From BJGO01 sp039810885 (GTDB taxonomy: Bacteria; Bacteroidota; Bacteroidia; Chitinophagales; UBA10324): 64,000 nucleotides of DNA. Position 1 is the first letter of the stretch. Each line of letters starts with the position of its first letter. The stretch spans positions 14,290 to 78,289 of the forward strand of contig JBDHXV010000006.1 of NCBI GenBank assembly GCA_039810885.1. Reading direction: 5' to 3'. The position numbers and the translations under genes were made by a program. Positions 1 to 7,237 of this stretch are shown piece by piece. Under the pieces are notes generated by a model. The model had not been told where the DNA came from and did not search any database. It saw only the letters and a program-made list of their open reading frames with translations.

Positions 1-639
1 CATGTTATGCGTCATCAATCGGGAGACCGTATTTATGTAACCGATGGCAGGGGAGGGCTTTACCACAGTGCGATTTTGTCCACAACAAAAAAAGCGGTCA
101 CATTACAAATTTTGGATAAAGTAAGTCGGCAACAGCGCAGCCATTATATACAAATTGCCGTTGCACCTGTTAAGAATATGGAACGAATGGAGTTTATGGT
201 TGAAAAACTGACAGAACTTGGTGTCGCAGAAATACTTTTTGTAAAAACACAACGCTGCGAGCGCGATAAAATCAACATTGAAAAATTAAATCATCGTGCT
301 ATTGCGGCAATCAAACAGTCTCGCAACCTGTACTTACCACAAATTCATTCCATGCAAGGTTATAAAGAGTTTATAGAAAAGAAACACGAAGCGGAATGTT
401 ATATAGCTGCTGTAGTTCAAGGAGAAACAACACTCTATTATCGTTTGCCGGGTGTACCGGGTAAGCAGCTCATTTTAATCGGCCCAGAAGGAGATTTCAC
501 CTCAGAAGAATTACAACAAGCCGTAGCGGCTCATTTTAAACCTGTAAGTCTGGGTGAATTTATTTTACGAACAGATACGGCTGCAATTGTAGCAGCTACT
601 TTAGCGATTAATAAATCATCAACTGCTGCGTTTATGTAG
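1..639 (+). CDS. rsmE: 16S rRNA (uracil1498-N3)-methyltransferase RsmE, 5'-truncated by window edge
   Basis: RsmE methylates N3 of U1498 in 16S rRNA with SAM. The frame is open from the first base: His-Val precede the Met at 7, and the family usually has a His-x-x-[VM]-x-R start region, so the true start lies a little left of the window. The visible 212 residues include the N-terminal GDRIYVTDGRGG part and the C-terminal SPOUT knot: GPEGDFTSEE (SAM loop) and LGEFILRTDTAAIVA. Family length is about 235-245, so only some 20-30 residues are missing. The next gene starts 13 bp downstream on the same strand. The identity is seen clearly from the two knot motifs. Confidence 0.93.
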   Translation, partial: HVMRHQSGDRIYVTDGRGGLYHSAILSTTKKAVTLQILDKVSRQQRSHYIQIAVAPVKNMERMEFMVEKLTELGVAEILFVKTQRCERDKINIEKLNHRAIAAIKQSRNLYLPQIHSMQGYKEFIEKKHEAECYIAAVVQGETTLYYRLPGVPGKQLILIGPEGDFTSEELQQAVAAHFKPVSLGEFILRTDTAAIVAATLAINKSSTAAFM

Positions 640-652
640 TTTTGTTACTCTA

Positions 653-1327
653 ATGAAAAAGATATTCTGGACATTGCTTCTTATTACAAGTGGGATACTT
701 ACGGCATTGAGTGTTACCCGAGAAAGCACGTTGAAACTTGCGTTACTCAAGTACAGTGGAGGAGGAGATTGGTACAATGATGTAAACTCATTAAAAAACC
801 TGGCCCTATTTTGTAATAAAAACTTAGGAACAAATTTCAGCACAGAATACACAACCGTAGAAAGTGGCAGCACAGATATCTTTAACTATCCTATCGTATA
901 TGCTACAGGACATGGCAATTTCATATTTACAGATGCTGAAGCGGCTAATATGCACGACTATCTTGCCGGGGGAGGCTTTTTGATATTGAATGATGACTAT
1001 GGTCTTGATCCCTTTGTTCGTCCGGCTTTTAAAAAGGTATTTCCCGAGTTGGATTTTATAGAGCTCCCCTTTTCACATCCGATCTATCATCAGAAGTATA
1101 ACTTCCCGAATGGGCTTCCTAAAATTCACGAGCACGACGGTAAACCACCTCGTGGTTATGGATTAATTTATGAAGGCCGTTTAGTTTGCTTTTACGAAAC
1201 CGAATGTGATTTAGGCGATGGATGGGATGATATACACAATGACCCCGAGGACAAACGTATCAAGGCTTTACAGATGGGGGCTAACATCGTGCAGTTTGTT
1301 TTTACGATGAAAGATACGAACCCTTAA
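653..1327 (+). CDS. DUF4159 domain protein, secreted
   Basis: A 224-residue protein with a signal peptide (residues 1-20, hydrophobic LLLITSGILTALS), followed by a DUF4159-type fold related to glutamine-amidotransferase-like domains. Visible landmarks are YSGGGDWYND (about 34-43), YATGHGNF, the GGGFLILNDDYG loop and a C-terminal GANIVQFVFT. The function is not known. In Bacteroidota such proteins often sit beside MoxR/BatA-type clusters, but here the gene stands alone between rsmE (13 bp upstream) and convergent trpS. Its TAA stop and the trpS TAA stop share the four bases TTAA at 1324-1327. The family call is from memory of the conserved motifs; any substrate is unknown. Confidence 0.75.
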   Translation: MKKIFWTLLLITSGILTALSVTRESTLKLALLKYSGGGDWYNDVNSLKNLALFCNKNLGTNFSTEYTTVESGSTDIFNYPIVYATGHGNFIFTDAEAANMHDYLAGGGFLILNDDYGLDPFVRPAFKKVFPELDFIELPFSHPIYHQKYNFPNGLPKIHEHDGKPPRGYGLIYEGRLVCFYETECDLGDGWDDIHNDPEDKRIKALQMGANIVQFVFTMKDTNP

Positions 1328-2319
1328 TATCCTCTCATCCCGATTAATTCCCGTACTTCCAGTAATGTTTTTGTTGCATTTTCTTTTGCTTTCACTTTTC
1401 CCATTTCAGTAATCTGCTTCAGCAGAGCATCATTGTTAGATATTTCTTTAGTCCGCTCCCGAATGGGAGAAATAAAAGCAATGATGTCTTCGGCTAACTT
1501 CTTTTTCATATCGCCATAACGAATGGCACATTTAGCATAAGCTGTATCAAACTCTTGTACAACACCGGGTTCAGATACTAAACTCATTAGTGTAAACAAA
1601 TTCTTTATAGCCTCCGGCTTTTCGGAGTCGGGTGTTAACGGGCCACTATCCGTAACAGCTCGCATTACCTTTTTCTTAATTGCATCATTCTCATCTGTAA
1701 TAAATATGGCGTTGCCTTCGCCTTCGCTCTTTCCCATTTTGCCACTGCCATCGAGTCCTGGAACCTTAATCAGTTGATCGGTATAACTAAAAGCTAACGG
1801 CAGAGGGAACACCTCGGTGCCATACATATAATTAAATCGCTGCGCAAAGTTGCGCGTCATTTCCAGATGTTGCTCCTGATCCTTGCCCACAGGAACTTTT
1901 ACTGCTTTATGAATTAGGATATCGGCCGCCATAAGCACCGGATAAGTTAGTAATCCGGCATTAATATTATCGGGTTGCTGTCGAATTTTATCTTTGAAAG
2001 AGGTGCAGCGCTCTAACTCTCCAACGTAACTCAACATATTTAATAAAAGATATAACTCGGCTGTTTCCTGTAAGTCGCTTTGAATGTAGAGTGTACATTT
2101 TTCCGGGTTAAGACCGCAAGCAATATATTCTGCTATAACATTCCGAACGGAGTGCTGCAATTGCTTGGGATGAGGATGGGTTGTGAGGGAATGATAGTCG
2201 GCTACAAAGAAGTAGCAATTAAATTCACTCTGCATACGGATAAAATTCCTTACAGCACCAAAGTAATTTCCAAGATGTAAATGTCCCGTAGGGCGAATTC
2301 CACTGACAACAATTTCCAT
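1324..2319 (-). CDS. trpS: Tryptophanyl-tRNA synthetase
   Basis: Charges tRNA-Trp. The 331 residues match the usual 325-335 of bacterial TrpS. Class I signatures are present: GIRPTGHLHLGNYFG with HLGN at 15-18, and KMGKS at 194-198. The tryptophan-pocket region LLTYPVLMAADIL and the VPVGKDQEQHLE stretch are also typical. The ATG at 2317-2319 directly begins the conserved MEIVVSGIRPTG. It is divergent from the acyltransferase at 2414 and convergent with the DUF4159 gene, with a 4-bp shared stop region. Confidence 0.97.
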   Translation of the reverse strand: MEIVVSGIRPTGHLHLGNYFGAVRNFIRMQSEFNCYFFVADYHSLTTHPHPKQLQHSVRNVIAEYIACGLNPEKCTLYIQSDLQETAELYLLLNMLSYVGELERCTSFKDKIRQQPDNINAGLLTYPVLMAADILIHKAVKVPVGKDQEQHLEMTRNFAQRFNYMYGTEVFPLPLAFSYTDQLIKVPGLDGSGKMGKSEGEGNAIFITDENDAIKKKVMRAVTDSGPLTPDSEKPEAIKNLFTLMSLVSEPGVVQEFDTAYAKCAIRYGDMKKKLAEDIIAFISPIRERTKEISNNDALLKQITEMGKVKAKENATKTLLEVRELIGMRGY

Positions 2320-2413
2320 AGTGTGCGCAAAAGTAATTTATTCAAACACATTGCTGTTAACTGAAGTATCAAGTGAGTTAATGTGTTCCATTGCGTCACT
2401 GTATTTTTAAAGC

Positions 2414-3160
2414 ATGAAGTTTGTAACGCATCTGCTTAAAGTATTGTGGGGATATTATTACTTTCTCATTTTTGCAATGGTCTTTCTATTATTCTATCCT
2501 GTTTTTTTATTATTACTTCAAAACGAAAAATACTTTGTTACAGCAAACAGGCTGAGAACCTTTTGGGCTCGAGTTGTATTGTTTTTAACCGGTCTTACTT
2601 ACAGAGTAGAGAACAGGGCCAAGCTCAAAAGAAATAAGTCTTATATCGTTTGCCCTAATCATTTTTCATACCTCGATATTCCCACGACAGCGCTAATAGG
2701 TATTTACAATTATCGCTTTATGGCTAAGGCGGAATTAAACAAAATCCCAATTTTCAATATTTTCTTTAAAACTATTGATATCCCAGTGAACAGAGGAAAC
2801 AAATCAGATGCATATAAAGCAATAAAGCAATCTGAAGAAAGTATCAATCATAAATTCTCTTTGGTGATTTTTCCCGAAGGAACTATTGGGGCACACCCTC
2901 CTGATTTATTAAAGTTTAAAAATGGTCCATTCAAATTAGCTATCGAAAAACAAGTGCCGATAGTGCCTGTAACATTTATTGATAACTGGAATCATTTATA
3001 TGTAGATAAGCAGATTTATGGAAAGCCGGGCAGGCTGCGCATTGTAATACACGAACCGATTGACACAACTTCTATGACGGAAAATGAGTTGGAAACGCTA
3101 AAGGAAAAAGTCTATCAAGTTATCCATAATGAGTTGTCGCATTATTGGAGATTGAAGTAG
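2414..3160 (+). CDS. plsC: 1-acyl-sn-glycerol-3-phosphate acyltransferase (PlsC family)
   Basis: Likely transfers an acyl chain to lysophosphatidic acid in phospholipid synthesis at the inner membrane. There are 248 residues with an N-terminal hydrophobic stretch (about 12-36). The HX4D catalytic block NHFSYLD has H83 and D88; the substrate block FPEGT is at 153-157; a late VPIVPVTF block is also present. The gene ends at 3160 with TAG, and the convergent tyrS ends in TAG on the other strand starting at 3161, so no base separates them. A lyso-ornithine-lipid acyltransferase cannot be excluded from sequence alone. Confidence 0.9.
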   Translation: MKFVTHLLKVLWGYYYFLIFAMVFLLFYPVFLLLLQNEKYFVTANRLRTFWARVVLFLTGLTYRVENRAKLKRNKSYIVCPNHFSYLDIPTTALIGIYNYRFMAKAELNKIPIFNIFFKTIDIPVNRGNKSDAYKAIKQSEESINHKFSLVIFPEGTIGAHPPDLLKFKNGPFKLAIEKQVPIVPVTFIDNWNHLYVDKQIYGKPGRLRIVIHEPIDTTSMTENELETLKEKVYQVIHNELSHYWRLK

Positions 3161-4447
3161 CTATTCCGTTATCACCAGAAAATAGGCCTTCTTGCCTTTT
3201 TGCAGTAAAAGATATTTATCGTTAATAAGTTGTGTTGTATCAACTCGTAACTCGGGACCCTCAATAACTTTCTTGTTAATGCTTAGACCTTTACCTTGTA
3301 TGCTGCGTCTTACTTCACTCTTAGAGGTAATAAATCCTGTAATGTCTGCCATAAGTTCCAAAACATCGATCCCTCGCTGCAAATGCTCTCTGGAAATCTT
3401 CGCAGATGGAACTCCTTCAAAAATCTGTTCAAACTCCGAGTTGTTGAATTGCTTTAGAGCCTCGGCCGTACTCTGTCCGAATAATACTTCAGAGGCTTTA
3501 TGGGCAAATGCAAAGTCATCAGCAGAGTGAACCATTGTGGTAATTTCACGAGCCAATAATTTTTGCATTGCGCGAGTATGTGGTGCTATCTGATGTTCGG
3601 CTGCACAAGATTCAATCTGTTCTTGAGTTAGAAAGGTAAATGTTCTCAAATATCGTAAAGCATCTTCATCGGCGGCATTGAGCCAGAATTGATAGAACTT
3701 ATAGGGAGAGGTTTTATTCGGGTCTAAGAAAATATTCCCGCTTTCGCTTTTCCCAAATTTGCTGCCATCGGCTTTGGTAACTAAAGGACAAGTGATGGCA
3801 TACGCTTCGCCTCCGCATTTGCGTCGGATTAATTCTGTACCGGTAGTCATATTCCCCCACTGATCGGATCCCCCTAATTGCAGTCGAACATTTTTATTTT
3901 GATACAAAAAGTAGTAATCATATCCTTGCAGTAGCTGATAAGAGAATTCTGTGAAAGAGATACCTCCTTCCAAGCGATTCTGAACAGAATCTTTTGCCAA
4001 CATATAGCTTATGGTAATATGCTTACCTACATCACGTAAAAATTGTAAAAAACCCATATCCTTAAACCAATCATAGTTATTCACAACTTCCGCATCTGTA
4101 TTCCTATTTCCAAAATGAAGAAATTTCTCCAGTTGCTTTTGCTGACGTGAAACATTATAGCGTACTTGCTCTTCATTTAGCAAATTGCGCTCGGCAGATT
4201 TCCCGGATGGGTCGCCAATCATTCCGGTTGCCCCACCAACAAGGGCAATGGGTTTGTGCCCATGACGTTGCAGATGTTTAAGCAATAATATAGGCACTAA
4301 ATTTCCGATACCCAATGAATCCGAAGTAGGATCGAACCCTACATAACCTGCGGTACTTTCTTTATTTAACTGTTCTTCAACACCCGGAGTCATTTCCTGT
4401 AACATACCGCGCCATTGCAACTCTTCAATAAAAGCATTCTTGATCAT
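3161..4447 (-). CDS. tyrS: Tyrosyl-tRNA synthetase
   Basis: Charges tRNA-Tyr. I take the ATG at 4445-4447 (MIKNAFIEELQWRGML), giving 428 residues, normal for TyrS. A longer frame exists to 4534, but it runs into the upstream SprT-like gene and its extra 29 residues (rich in Cys, Phe, Asn) do not look conserved. Landmarks are GFDPTSDSLGIGN (HIGH-like), GGATGMIGDPSGKS, QLGGSDQWGN, and KFGKSESGN (KMSKS-like). A C-terminal S4 RNA-binding segment (INKKVIEGPELRV) follows. It abuts plsC tail-to-tail. Confidence 0.96.
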   Translation of the reverse strand: MIKNAFIEELQWRGMLQEMTPGVEEQLNKESTAGYVGFDPTSDSLGIGNLVPILLLKHLQRHGHKPIALVGGATGMIGDPSGKSAERNLLNEEQVRYNVSRQQKQLEKFLHFGNRNTDAEVVNNYDWFKDMGFLQFLRDVGKHITISYMLAKDSVQNRLEGGISFTEFSYQLLQGYDYYFLYQNKNVRLQLGGSDQWGNMTTGTELIRRKCGGEAYAITCPLVTKADGSKFGKSESGNIFLDPNKTSPYKFYQFWLNAADEDALRYLRTFTFLTQEQIESCAAEHQIAPHTRAMQKLLAREITTMVHSADDFAFAHKASEVLFGQSTAEALKQFNNSEFEQIFEGVPSAKISREHLQRGIDVLELMADITGFITSKSEVRRSIQGKGLSINKKVIEGPELRVDTTQLINDKYLLLQKGKKAYFLVITE

Positions 4448-4475
4448 AGTGGGGCAAAAGTAGAAAAATTGCTCT

Positions 4476-5138
4476 CTATTGTCTTGCAGATTCGAGCAGT
4501 TGCAAATCCGTTTGATATGGAATAACCTCCGCAAAGGGGTGAAATAAATATACCTTGTGCGTTTGCACTTCTTCGCATTGAATACGTTTTCGTATCACAT
4601 TTCCTTTTCGAAAAAGACGTCCATTTATTGTGTGAAACAAAGCACCTTCGGCTAATTCTTCTACACGCGGGCGTTGAACACGATCATACTTTGCCAAAAT
4701 ACGCATTAAGTATTCATCAGAACATGTTGATGATCCGGGAGCCTTGGCATATTCGTATAGTGCTTTTAAAATCTCATCCGGAAATACAGACAGACTCATG
4801 AATGAGTGTATTAATTCAGCGAAAATAGCTTTCCAAACTTTTCCGTGTGCAGGTACCTGATTCCTATACATCATCCAACACTTCAAATGGGCTATTTCAT
4901 GTATAAACGTGATCAAAAACGAGTGCCGGTTCAGGTTTTTATTTATAGAAATGCGATGCCCTTTATTTCTATAAGGATGGCGATAATCTCCATACTTGCT
5001 GCTGCGTTGCGGTGTTAATGTAACATGGATTTTATACTCAATAATCCAGTCTATAACAATTGGAACAGCACTCTCTGCGACATAGGGGGCAATGAGAAGA
5101 CTTAGTTTCTGTCGTAGTTCTTCGTCATAAGTTAACAT
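4476..5138 (-). CDS. SprT-like zinc metalloprotein
   Basis: A 220-residue SprT-like protein. The zinc site HEIAH is at 80-84, within the hydrophobic FLITFIHEIAHLKCW. The N-terminal part up to this point is helical and matches the SprT-like N-terminus. The SprT/SPRTN family contains metalloproteases, but the substrate of bacterial SprT-like proteins is mostly unknown. It lies 28 bp upstream of tyrS on the same strand and directly after the small membrane protein at 5152. In many relatives the ATP synthase genes sit at this spot instead. Confidence 0.85.
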   Translation of the reverse strand: MLTYDEELRQKLSLLIAPYVAESAVPIVIDWIIEYKIHVTLTPQRSSKYGDYRHPYRNKGHRISINKNLNRHSFLITFIHEIAHLKCWMMYRNQVPAHGKVWKAIFAELIHSFMSLSVFPDEILKALYEYAKAPGSSTCSDEYLMRILAKYDRVQRPRVEELAEGALFHTINGRLFRKGNVIRKRIQCEEVQTHKVYLFHPFAEVIPYQTDLQLLESARQ

Positions 5139-5151
5139 CCATGTATTGAGG

Positions 5152-5526
5152 TTATTTAACCTTTTTATTTAATTGTATAAATGCAGAAATCTCTATTACA
5201 GTATAGCAAATGTAAAACAAGAAAAAAGGAAGAATAATTAATACACTTGGAGGCTTTTGAATGAGGGAATAAAATAGCACAAACAATACAGAGGCAAAGA
5301 GTTTAATAGTCATACTACCCATAACAGCCGTACTGAACATGCGATGATTTTTTCCCGAAATGCTACGGGATGCAACGGCATAAATCACGGCTGTAATAAT
5401 TGCAAAGAAGAGAATACTGCTATATGCAAAAGCATTTATGAAAGTTAAGCCACTGTATTGTTGAGTAACATAAGTAATCATAGTCAACGACACACTAAGG
5501 ATAATCAAACGCAAGTAAAAACTCAT
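5152..5526 (-). CDS. Small four-helix membrane protein of the AtpZ/AtpI group
   Basis: 124 residues with four likely membrane segments (about 5-24, 30-50, 68-92 and 96-118) and a short basic loop after the second. I do not recognise a named family with certainty. Its place directly after an AtpZ/AtpI-like gene (TGA stop at 5527-5529, this ATG at 5524-5526, no gap) is the usual position, in Bacteroidota, of an AtpI-like membrane protein ahead of atpB. Here the next gene is SprT-like and no ATP synthase subunit follows. A role in ATP synthase assembly is inferred from context only. Confidence 0.6.
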   Translation of the reverse strand: MSFYLRLIILSVSLTMITYVTQQYSGLTFINAFAYSSILFFAIITAVIYAVASRSISGKNHRMFSTAVMGSMTIKLFASVLFVLFYSLIQKPPSVLIILPFFLFYICYTVIEISAFIQLNKKVK

Positions 5527-5718
5527 TCAGGGCTTACCGGTAGTTTTGATGATAAGTACAAACACTGCAATAACGGCTATAATTAAAAGGGAGAGTAAGA
5601 AGAAAGGAAAAGAGGTTGCAAAAAACTTATCCAGATAATAACCACCGGTTAATCCGGCAAGCATTGTAGCCACGATTTGAAATGCAAGGGATGAATATTT
5701 CATCCACTCATTTTTCAT
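5527..5718 (-). CDS. atpZ: AtpZ/AtpI family protein
   Basis: A 63-residue protein with two membrane helices (about 8-30 and 37-58) and a GGYYLDKFF loop between them. The G-x-x-x-D loop is typical of AtpZ/AtpI, proteins linked to assembly of the FoF1 ATP synthase c-ring and to magnesium or calcium uptake in some bacteria. Its ATG overlaps the bactofilin stop in an ATGA (5715-5718), so the two are translationally coupled. It is unusual in being far from any atp structural gene in this window. Confidence 0.75.
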   Translation of the reverse strand: MKNEWMKYSSLAFQIVATMLAGLTGGYYLDKFFATSFPFFLLSLLIIAVIAVFVLIIKTTGKP

Positions 5719-6155
5719 ACGGCTTCTTTTTGCTTAATCTGTGTTGTGTTTGACTTTTCGTTAGGTTTAATTTCTTTAACTCCCATACGGCAGTTGCCAT
5801 TAAACTTGGCACCGGCTTCAACCACAAATTTGGTTGTGGTAATATCACCCTCCAGATAGGACGTTGATTTCATAAACAGCAGTTCATTGACCTCAATAGA
5901 GCCAAAAATTTTACCACTTATATCTGCATTTTCGCAAATTAAGTCGCCTTCAATGGAGCCGGTTATACCTACAACGATTTTAGCTTTGCTGGTAACAGTA
6001 CCTTTCACCGTGCCATCAATACGGATATCGCCGTCACATTGAATGGACCCTTCAATGCGTGTGCCTGAGCCTATAGTATTCAATATTGGCCCATTGGCTA
6101 CTGGAGTTTTTAAGTTGTTGTTTGTCTCTGACATATCGTTCTTTTTGTTGAACAT
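5715..6155 (-). CDS. Bactofilin (polymer-forming cytoskeletal protein)
   Basis: 146 residues with the short right-handed beta-helix of bactofilins (DUF583), seen as regularly spaced Gly/Ile/Val turns: GTRIEGSIQCDGDIRIDG, then VGITGSIEGDLICENADI, and on to about residue 125. Disordered tails flank this core. Bactofilins form filaments on the membrane and organise peptidoglycan enzymes. The neighbouring upstream gene is an M23 peptidase, the common bactofilin partner (as in BacA-LmdC pairs), so the two probably work together on cell shape. It overlaps atpZ by 4 bp. Confidence 0.9.
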   Translation of the reverse strand: MFNKKNDMSETNNNLKTPVANGPILNTIGSGTRIEGSIQCDGDIRIDGTVKGTVTSKAKIVVGITGSIEGDLICENADISGKIFGSIEVNELLFMKSTSYLEGDITTTKFVVEAGAKFNGNCRMGVKEIKPNEKSNTTQIKQKEAV

Positions 6156-6175
6156 GTGATTGTATTGGTTGTTTT

Positions 6176-7078
6176 TTATTTAAAGACGATGTAGTCTCTT
6201 GGATTCATAGGAATACCATTGTACCATAGCTCAAAGTGTAAGTGTGGCCCCGTAGAATGCTCTCCGGTATTCCCGATAATGGCGATCACATCGCCCGCCC
6301 GCACATAACTACCTTCTTTCTTGAGTAACACTGAATTATGTTTATACAAAGATATTAAATTATTGCGGTGCTGCAAGGCTATTACATAGCCTGTTTCACT
6401 AGTCCAGGCAGAGAATAAAACCACCCCGTCCATTACAGCTTTAATAGGTTCATTTTCAGGAGCTACGATATCTACACCAAAGTGATCTTTTTTGGGATCA
6501 AATTCATCGGTAACATACCCTTTTAAAGGAGGGAAGAAATAAAAGCTCTTGAGACTCGTATTCTGACTCATATTTGGATTAAGAGATAGATTTAAGCCGA
6601 GGCTATAACTACTTTCACTTTCCATTTGCTTGCGCAGTTCTTTTTCTTTGTCCGAAACGGTTTTTAGATTAATGGTATCGTAAAGTTTCTTAGGTGCACC
6701 GACATCAATAACCGGCGTATCAATTTTAACTACGGGAGTGTTCCCGTTAACAATTTGTAATAAGTTATTGATGTATAAATCATTTGCCTGCGATTCATTT
6801 TCTAGCGAGTCTGCACGCATTTGGAGAGATACAATCTCACTCCTATAATCGCTGCCTGTGTACCCCGGAATATATTCTTTTAATGGGGTAAAAATCAATA
6901 CCGATGAAATTAACAGCACCAAAAAAACAAATATGGTGCTAAGAAATAAATAAACATTAAAGCGTGAAAGCCGAAAGGAACTCACTTCCTCAAACGACTC
7001 ATCATTCAATATAACCAGACGATACTTATTCGTCAATCGCTTCATCCAGTTCTTGCTCTCTTTTACAGAATCGTCCAT
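6176..7078 (-). CDS. M23 family metallopeptidase, membrane-anchored
   Basis: A 300-residue peptidoglycan endopeptidase. A cytoplasmic basic N-terminus is followed by one membrane helix (about 39-62), a short coiled-coil-like stretch (about 80-105), and a C-terminal LytM/M23 domain (about 185-295). Zinc ligands are visible in HFGVDI and in the late HLHFELW, with TGPHLHF preceding. It lies 20 bp upstream of bactofilin on the same strand. Bactofilin-associated M23 proteins of this layout act at places of cell-wall remodelling; that role is inferred here from the pairing. Confidence 0.9.
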   Translation of the reverse strand: MDDSVKESKNWMKRLTNKYRLVILNDESFEEVSSFRLSRFNVYLFLSTIFVFLVLLISSVLIFTPLKEYIPGYTGSDYRSEIVSLQMRADSLENESQANDLYINNLLQIVNGNTPVVKIDTPVIDVGAPKKLYDTINLKTVSDKEKELRKQMESESSYSLGLNLSLNPNMSQNTSLKSFYFFPPLKGYVTDEFDPKKDHFGVDIVAPENEPIKAVMDGVVLFSAWTSETGYVIALQHRNNLISLYKHNSVLLKKEGSYVRAGDVIAIIGNTGEHSTGPHLHFELWYNGIPMNPRDYIVFK

Positions 7079-7237
7079 TATACAATATTACGGTGTTGAT
7101 TGTTTTAGATGTAAAACGAAATTTTAAAATATTTTTGTCGTTAAGCTGGATGAAATCTAACGGATACTGACTTTTTACCGTCAATTCCTAGCACGTTTTC
7201 ATCGAAAAGCGAGTGTAATATAGAAAACCAAAACAAT

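Noticed and set aside
2345..2387. Inverted repeat AACACATT ... AATGTGTT before plsC
   Set aside because: The arms are only 8 bp with a 27-base spacer, so it is easily a chance pairing in AT-rich DNA.
4448..4534. 29-codon N-terminal extension of tyrS
   Set aside because: It overlaps the SprT-like gene and does not resemble TyrS; the ATG at 4447 fits the family.
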